A stretch of 64,000 nucleotides of DNA from Sneathiella glossodoripedis JCM 23214 (GTDB taxonomy: Bacteria; Pseudomonadota; Alphaproteobacteria; Sneathiellales; Sneathiellaceae): assembly GCF_000616095.1 (NCBI RefSeq), contig NZ_BAMS01000001.1, positions 1,526,033 through 1,590,032 on the forward strand. Direction: 5' to 3'. The stretch's first letter is position 1; each line of letters starts with the position of its first letter. The position numbers and the translations under genes were made by a program. Below the pieces are notes generated by a model that saw only the letters and a list, made by a program, of their open reading frames with translations, did not search any database and had not been told where the DNA came from. Shown piece by piece: positions 59,941-64,000 of this stretch.

Positions 59941-61815
59941 TCAATAAATTCTTTTTAGGGCTAAATGAAGTTGTTGAGCTAGTTCTGAAGTGCGAAACGG
60001 TTTGTTTAGCAACGGCCTGTCGGTATCCCAAATCTGTCCGTTGGTGTCGTTTACAGTAACTTCCGCTGGGTAACCTGACATGAAGATTATGGGAATGTCC
60101 TGAAACATATCTGAGTATTTTTCAAAAAACTCTGGGCCAGTTTGTCCGCCTGGCAAAATTACATCCGAAAGAATAGCATCAATTTTCTCTCCAGATTGCG
60201 CCACATTTAACACTTCCGTTGGGTTTTGTAGCGAAATAGTTTTGTAATTTAACGCGTGTAATAAATTGTCAGCTAGCTCAAGAACGCCTAGATCATCTTC
60301 TAGTATGAGTACCGTTTCTCCGTTGCCCAGGTATGAAGGGTTTAGATCTTCCTCCGAAGGGTTTGTGACAGGAGCGAGTTCACTTCGCGGAAAATACATT
60401 TTTACTGTTGTTCCCTTGCCAAGCGTGCTTTCAATATCTACTGCTCCACCGGATTGTTGTACAAACCCATAGACCATGGAAAGCCCCAGTCCAGAACCTT
60501 TGCCAACTTCTTTCGTTGTGAAAAAGGGTTCAAACGCATGTGCTTTGACTTCACCGCTCATTCCCACACCATTGTCGGAAACCATCAGGCATATATAGTC
60601 ACCTGCGGACATTTGGCCTGATTTTATTAAGGGATCATTAGTAAGTGTCTCGTTATGTGCCTCGATAACAAGTGTCCCTCCGTTTGGCATAGCATGCCTA
60701 GCGTTGACTGCCAGATTCAGTAATGCGTTTTCAAGTTGCCCGGGATCAACCAGAGCCGGCCATAAATTTGCATCTGTTTGCAGTTTTATATTGATTGTTT
60801 CTCCTAATGATCTATCTAGCAATTCGGTCATACTGTTAACATGATCAGTAATGTCGGTAGCTTCAGGTCTTAAAGCCTGCTTTCGAGAAAAGGCCAATAG
60901 TCTGCTCGTAAGCTCGCTACCACGTTGACTGGAACGTAATATTGGTTTTACAAGTTTTTTGTCTCGATCATCAACATAATCCAAAAGTAATTCTGCGTTT
61001 CCCTGAATTATGGCTAGCAGATTATTGAAGTCGTGGGCGATGCCACCTGTTAGCTGTCCGATGACTTCCATTTTTTGTGCCTGAATTAACTTTTCTTCCA
61101 GCGCTTTTCTTTCCTGAACCTCTTGTTTGAGCAACCTATTTGCTCGCTTCAAATCTGTGGTGCGTTCTTCAACCCTGTCTTCAAGGTGGCGTGCCAGATT
61201 TTTGAGTGCTCGCCGTTCGTTCCAGATTATAATTGCAACCAAAAGGCTTGTAAGTAGCATGAGACTTATCAGAATCATGGTCCAATAATTAACGGTTGCG
61301 AATTGCTCATAAAGTTGAGCTGTTAGGTCTGTAGCGTAGTAAGTTGCTGAAGTTGATATTTTCTGTAATCTAGGGACGAGTTCCTGATACCGGTCCGCTA
61401 ATTTTCTGGCTTTGGATGTATCACCTTTCTCGAGAAGAATTATGTCTTCTTCCGTGTCTCGTAAGGTCTGCCGTAGTATTGATAGAGTTTCACTTGCCCC
61501 TTCAAGACGTTCAAATACCCGTCCCATTGCTCCAGATGAGTTTGTGATTTCACGGCTCCAGAGAACATCAAACCGGTTTAGGAGTTGTTGTTTTGAGATT
61601 TCGCTGTCAGGGCGCTGGAACTCAACCAGACCATAAATTAACTGATGAAGCTCGTAATTTGTCTGTGATGCCAACCCGATCAAAGTGTCGCGTGGAGTGT
61701 TATCGACGCGCCTGGATTCTTCCAAAACACTATTCATCAACCAAAGCGCTGATCCGGCTAAAAGCAGAATCGCAATACTGAGAGCTGTATAAAGTTTTTT
61801 GGTCGTCAAGCGCAT
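59941..61815 (-). CDS. hybrid sensor histidine kinase with C-terminal receiver
   Basis: 624 residues. Two membrane helices (about 8-28 and 178-200) flank a ~150-residue helical periplasmic sensor region. A coiled segment follows, then HisKA with the phosphorylated His in GGIAHDFNNLLAII near residue 265, HATPase (ALLNLAVNARHAM; SDNGVGMSG; GSGLGLSMVYG) and a receiver domain (about 505-620) with Asp in ILSDVILPGG. 18 nt downstream of the periplasmic molybdopterin-fold gene, so they are probably one sensing unit. Confidence 0.93.
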   Translation of the reverse strand: MRLTTKKLYTALSIAILLLAGSALWLMNSVLEESRRVDNTPRDTLIGLASQTNYELHQLIYGLVEFQRPDSEISKQQLLNRFDVLWSREITNSSGAMGRVFERLEGASETLSILRQTLRDTEEDIILLEKGDTSKARKLADRYQELVPRLQKISTSATYYATDLTAQLYEQFATVNYWTMILISLMLLTSLLVAIIIWNERRALKNLARHLEDRVEERTTDLKRANRLLKQEVQERKALEEKLIQAQKMEVIGQLTGGIAHDFNNLLAIIQGNAELLLDYVDDRDKKLVKPILRSSQRGSELTSRLLAFSRKQALRPEATDITDHVNSMTELLDRSLGETINIKLQTDANLWPALVDPGQLENALLNLAVNARHAMPNGGTLVIEAHNETLTNDPLIKSGQMSAGDYICLMVSDNGVGMSGEVKAHAFEPFFTTKEVGKGSGLGLSMVYGFVQQSGGAVDIESTLGKGTTVKMYFPRSELAPVTNPSEEDLNPSYLGNGETVLILEDDLGVLELADNLLHALNYKTISLQNPTEVLNVAQSGEKIDAILSDVILPGGQTGPEFFEKYSDMFQDIPIIFMSGYPAEVTVNDTNGQIWDTDRPLLNKPFRTSELAQQLHLALKRIY

Positions 61816-61833
61816 GGGGAAGGGGGTATCTGT

Positions 61834-62364
61834 TTACTCGACTATTAATCTGTTGAGCTGCCAAATCGATCGCGAGTGATGCACCTCTGTTTTTAACTCC
61901 GGATTTTGATTCCAAGGGTAAATGATCCAGAGCGGCCCCTTATCCCGGATACTCATTAGCTTCCCATCACGCATGAAAGCTATAATGACATCATAGCGCC
62001 TCAGGTCATCTATCGGAATGGTGACGCTATAGTCGTTAATGGCAAATGCTTTGAGTTGTGAGCCAGTTGCTTGTAAAGTATCAAGTAAATCACGAATTAA
62101 GACACCTTCAAAACGGATATTTCCATCTGTCCAAGGCGTACTGGTAACGATCGTCTTTTTATTAAATTGCTGAAGAAGAGGTAGGTCGAGTTCAACTTTG
62201 GTGTTGTTGGTATTGAACTGTGAAATTTTACCTGTGATGGAAAGAATTACTTGTTCGCGAGGAGCTTCGAGTGCATTGGCTGTCCCAAAATTAATTAAAG
62301 TAACGGCGAGATAAACCAACGATATAGCAAATGACCACTTGTACTTCATGATACTCACTCCCAA
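61834..62364 (-). CDS. periplasmic molybdopterin-fold (SUOX-like) protein without Cys
   Basis: 176 residues. A signal peptide at about 1-30 (YKWSFAISLVYLAVTLINFGTANA), then a compact domain with the sulfite-oxidase/YedY-like pattern STPWTDGNIRFEGVLIRDLL, DYSVTIPIDDL and GPLWIIYPW. Enzymes of this fold use a Cys to bind molybdenum; this protein has no Cys at all, so it is more likely a ligand-binding partner of the kinase encoded next to it. ATG 62364 or 62349 could be the start. Confidence 0.78.
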   Translation of the reverse strand: MGVSIMKYKWSFAISLVYLAVTLINFGTANALEAPREQVILSITGKISQFNTNNTKVELDLPLLQQFNKKTIVTSTPWTDGNIRFEGVLIRDLLDTLQATGSQLKAFAINDYSVTIPIDDLRRYDVIIAFMRDGKLMSIRDKGPLWIIYPWNQNPELKTEVHHSRSIWQLNRLIVE

Positions 62365-62475
62365 CTACATGCTCCCCAGAATAAATCCCAATCTTAAAGC
62401 AAAAGTTAATAGAGTATCAGGGGTAAGTAATAAAGGAGTTTTGTATAACGCTACGTCAAGTTCCTTTTGGAAAAT

Positions 62476-62508
62476 AAAAAAAGCCCCGTGTTGAAACGAG
62501 GCTTTTTT
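62476..62508 (-). terminator. intrinsic terminator after tRNA-Thr
   Basis: GCCCCGT and ACGAGGC arms with long A and T flanks (AAAAAAA on one side, TTTTTT on the other) form a strong hairpin with a 6 nt loop, located just past the 3' end of tRNA-Thr on the minus strand. Confidence 0.85.
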
Positions 62509-62514
62509 GAATTC

Positions 62515-62590
<76 letters not shown>

Positions 62591-62678
62591 GTTGTGGGGC
62601 GCAAAATAGGGGCGAGTTTTCAATTGAGCAAGTAAAAAATTCGCATTTTTTTATTTTTTTTCAAAAAGCTTTAAAATG

Positions 62679-63530
62679 TCAGCCTTTAGCCGCCGTTTTC
62701 GCAATCTCGTAAAAGGCAATTGCTGCTGCGTTTGATACATTCAGGCTTTCAATTTTGGAACTGATGGGTAGCTTGCCAAGTAAATCACATTTTTCTTCGG
62801 TCAGTCGTCTAAGGCCTTTGCCTTCCGATCCCAAAACAAGCGCGATCCGATTGGCTCCAGTGATTGCTGTCTCAAGTTCCTGATCCGCTCTACCATCCAT
62901 TCCGATTCGCCAAAACCCCATTTCAGCGAGCTTATCGAGCGCGCGTGCCAGATTATTAACCCGAATGAGAGGTACGCTTTCAATTGCACCTGATGCGGAA
63001 CGAGCGAGGACGCCGGTAATTGAGGGAGAGCGCCTGTCTGGTAGAACTATCGCCCCAATACCAAACGCTGCAGCAGAACGCGTGATCGCCCCAACATTGT
63101 GCGGATCGGTGACCTGATCCAATACTGCGATCGCTTGGTGGGTTTTGCCTTCAAATAAATTGGGAATATCTTCTAGGCTGTAATCGGGCAGGGGAGTAGC
63201 TTTAAGAGCAATCCCTTGATGAATTGCCCCTTCAGGCAGCATATCATTCAATTCATCTGTGGAAACATATTCTAGGTTTGGTGTTGACGATACTGCTTTC
63301 AAGTCCTCTGCGGATAGCTGGGTTTCTTTTGATTTGGTAATCAATAGACGCTTTATTTTCCGGTTTGGATTTGTAAGGGCAGCCAATACTGCGTGGTCGC
63401 CATACAGCCAGCCGTCACCTGGCGCTGACTGCAGTGTATTTCGGGGAGTTCTCTGTCGGCGTTCGCCTGATTTGCGAGCGCTTGAGAAAAAATTTGATTT
63501 TTGGCCTTTTGGCGTCTTGCGTGTTGTCAT
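62679..63530 (-). CDS. rlmB: 23S rRNA (guanosine2251-2'-O)-methyltransferase RlmB
   Basis: SpoU/TrmH-family (SPOUT) methyltransferase, 283 residues. Substrate-binding N-terminal domain (WLYGDHAVLAAL), then the SPOUT knot with motif 1 DQVTDPHNVGAITRSAAAFG, motif 2 LVLGSEGKGLRRL and motif 3 LNVSNAAAIAFYE. The frame is open to 63740, through the tRNA-Tyr gene, so ATG 63530 (TTRKTPKGQKS), preceded by GAGG, is the right start. A basic tail of about 40 residues precedes the domain. Confidence 0.93.
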   Translation of the reverse strand: MTTRKTPKGQKSNFFSSARKSGERRQRTPRNTLQSAPGDGWLYGDHAVLAALTNPNRKIKRLLITKSKETQLSAEDLKAVSSTPNLEYVSTDELNDMLPEGAIHQGIALKATPLPDYSLEDIPNLFEGKTHQAIAVLDQVTDPHNVGAITRSAAAFGIGAIVLPDRRSPSITGVLARSASGAIESVPLIRVNNLARALDKLAEMGFWRIGMDGRADQELETAITGANRIALVLGSEGKGLRRLTEEKCDLLGKLPISSKIESLNVSNAAAIAFYEIAKTAAKG

Positions 63531-63690
63531 AGCCTCGCTTATATTGCGCAACGCTTCGGACAACAAGGGGCCATTTCTGGTGGTCTTTGAAAAAAATGAA
63601 TTTTTTAATTTTTTTCGGTTGACTTTGTTGTCGAAATTTCGATAGTGCCGCAACACCTTGCGGTGAATATCGGAAGGTAAATGTGGCGTC

Positions 63691-63775
63691 GGAGGGATGC
63701 CTGAGCGGTTAAAAGGGACGGACTGTAAATCCGTTGGCATTGCCTACGTTGGTTCAAATCCAACTCCCTCCACCA
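63691..63775 (+). tRNA. tRNA-Tyr (anticodon GTA)
   Basis: 85 nt class II tRNA with encoded CCA. Acceptor stem GGAGGGA / TCCCTCC, anticodon loop CTGTAAA with GTA, a long variable arm and T-arm GGTTCAAATCC. Divergent from rlmB. Confidence 0.96.
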
Positions 63776-63821
63776 CGCACCTGCAGTTTCTGTGGTGTGA
63801 CGTTGGTTGCGACTTAAATAT

Positions 63822-63895
63822 GCGGGTGTAGCTCAATGGTAGAGCAGAAGCCTTCCAAGCTTACGACGAGGGTTCGATTCCCTTCACCCGCTCCA
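63822..63895 (+). tRNA. tRNA-Gly (anticodon TCC)
   Basis: 74 nt with encoded CCA. Acceptor stem GCGGGTG / CACCCGC, D-arm AGCTCAATGGTAGAGC, anticodon loop CTTCCAA with TCC and T-arm GGTTCGATTCC. 46 nt after tRNA-Tyr, so the two are probably one transcript. Positions 63896-64000 after it show no recognisable gene. Confidence 0.96.
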
Positions 63896-64000
63896 AAGTG
63901 TTGATCGACACTCAAAATATGGATCATGAGATTTGTAGACGCTGAAGGGCTGCTTTCAGTGTCTTTGGGCTGTGTGAATTGATAAGTTCAGGACGACAGG

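Overview
The window is a 64 kb stretch of chromosome from an alphaproteobacterium of moderate GC content by eye. The evidence is the unbroken division/cell-wall (dcw) cluster in alphaproteobacterial order running into lpxC-bamD-recN-ligA, an FtsZ tail ending in [11 protein letters not shown], an RpoH sigma factor carrying an RpoH box, a SleB-type hydrolase, DUF1127 proteins and a CoxE-like VWA/MoxR pair. A Sneathiella/Rhodospirillales-like genome is possible but cannot be fixed from the sequence alone. There is no prophage, insertion sequence, CRISPR array or rRNA.

Layout. Positions 1-17.5 kb hold rsmH (partial)-ftsL-ftsI-murE-murF-mraY-murD-ftsW-murG-murC-murB-ddl-ftsQ-ftsA-ftsZ, all on the plus strand, most with 1-14 nt overlaps, closed by a strong terminator. 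Positions 17.6-24 kb hold lpxC, a convergent XRE regulator with a highly structured leader, bamD, recN and ligA. Positions 24-37 kb are mainly minus strand: an M24 aminopeptidase, a small unknown gene and a tandem-DUF1127 gene (both plus), prmA and uvrD (overlapping), a ClC channel, hyi, gpt, a small hypothetical, an NnrU-like protein, a thioesterase and a PiT phosphate transporter. Positions 37-44 kb hold an Lrp regulator with a LysE exporter, an M20 amidohydrolase, an MBL hydrolase, a LysR regulator, a SixA-like phosphatase, a MarR regulator, a pseudo-receiver, an Hpt-like protein and a membrane protein. Positions 44-48 kb hold the VWA/MoxR pair and a repeat-containing lipoprotein. Positions 48-57 kb hold an MFS transporter, rpoH, a SRAP protein, ccdA, a quinone oxidoreductase, an ArsR regulator, a cell-wall hydrolase, a DMT transporter and an AraC/GyrI protein. 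Positions 57-62.4 kb hold copA-cueR copper export and a hybrid histidine kinase with a periplasmic molybdopterin-fold partner. The window ends with tRNA-Thr, rlmB, tRNA-Tyr and tRNA-Gly.

The most important property for a reader is that eight genes (ddl, prmA twice, an MBL hydrolase, a LysR regulator, an Hpt-like protein, the VWA protein, a lipoprotein and copA) have broken frames. Nearly every break is repaired by restoring one base to a short homopolymer, and the repaired proteins match their families across the break. This points to systematic base-deletion errors in the sequence rather than gene decay, so these genes are annotated at full repaired extent.

Biology. The first 24 kb make and cross-link peptidoglycan, assemble the divisome, and start lipid A synthesis and outer-membrane assembly. 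No convincing new defence or biosynthetic system was found. The best candidates for something undescribed are (a) a leader at 19.1 kb that can fold into overlapping hairpins with a loop-to-upstream pairing, (b) a MarR / Asp-less receiver / Hpt-like / membrane-protein cassette at 42.2-44.2 kb, (c) a Cys-less sulfite-oxidase-fold periplasmic protein operonic with a hybrid kinase at 60-62.4 kb, and (d) a perfect 33-nt palindrome in front of moxR.
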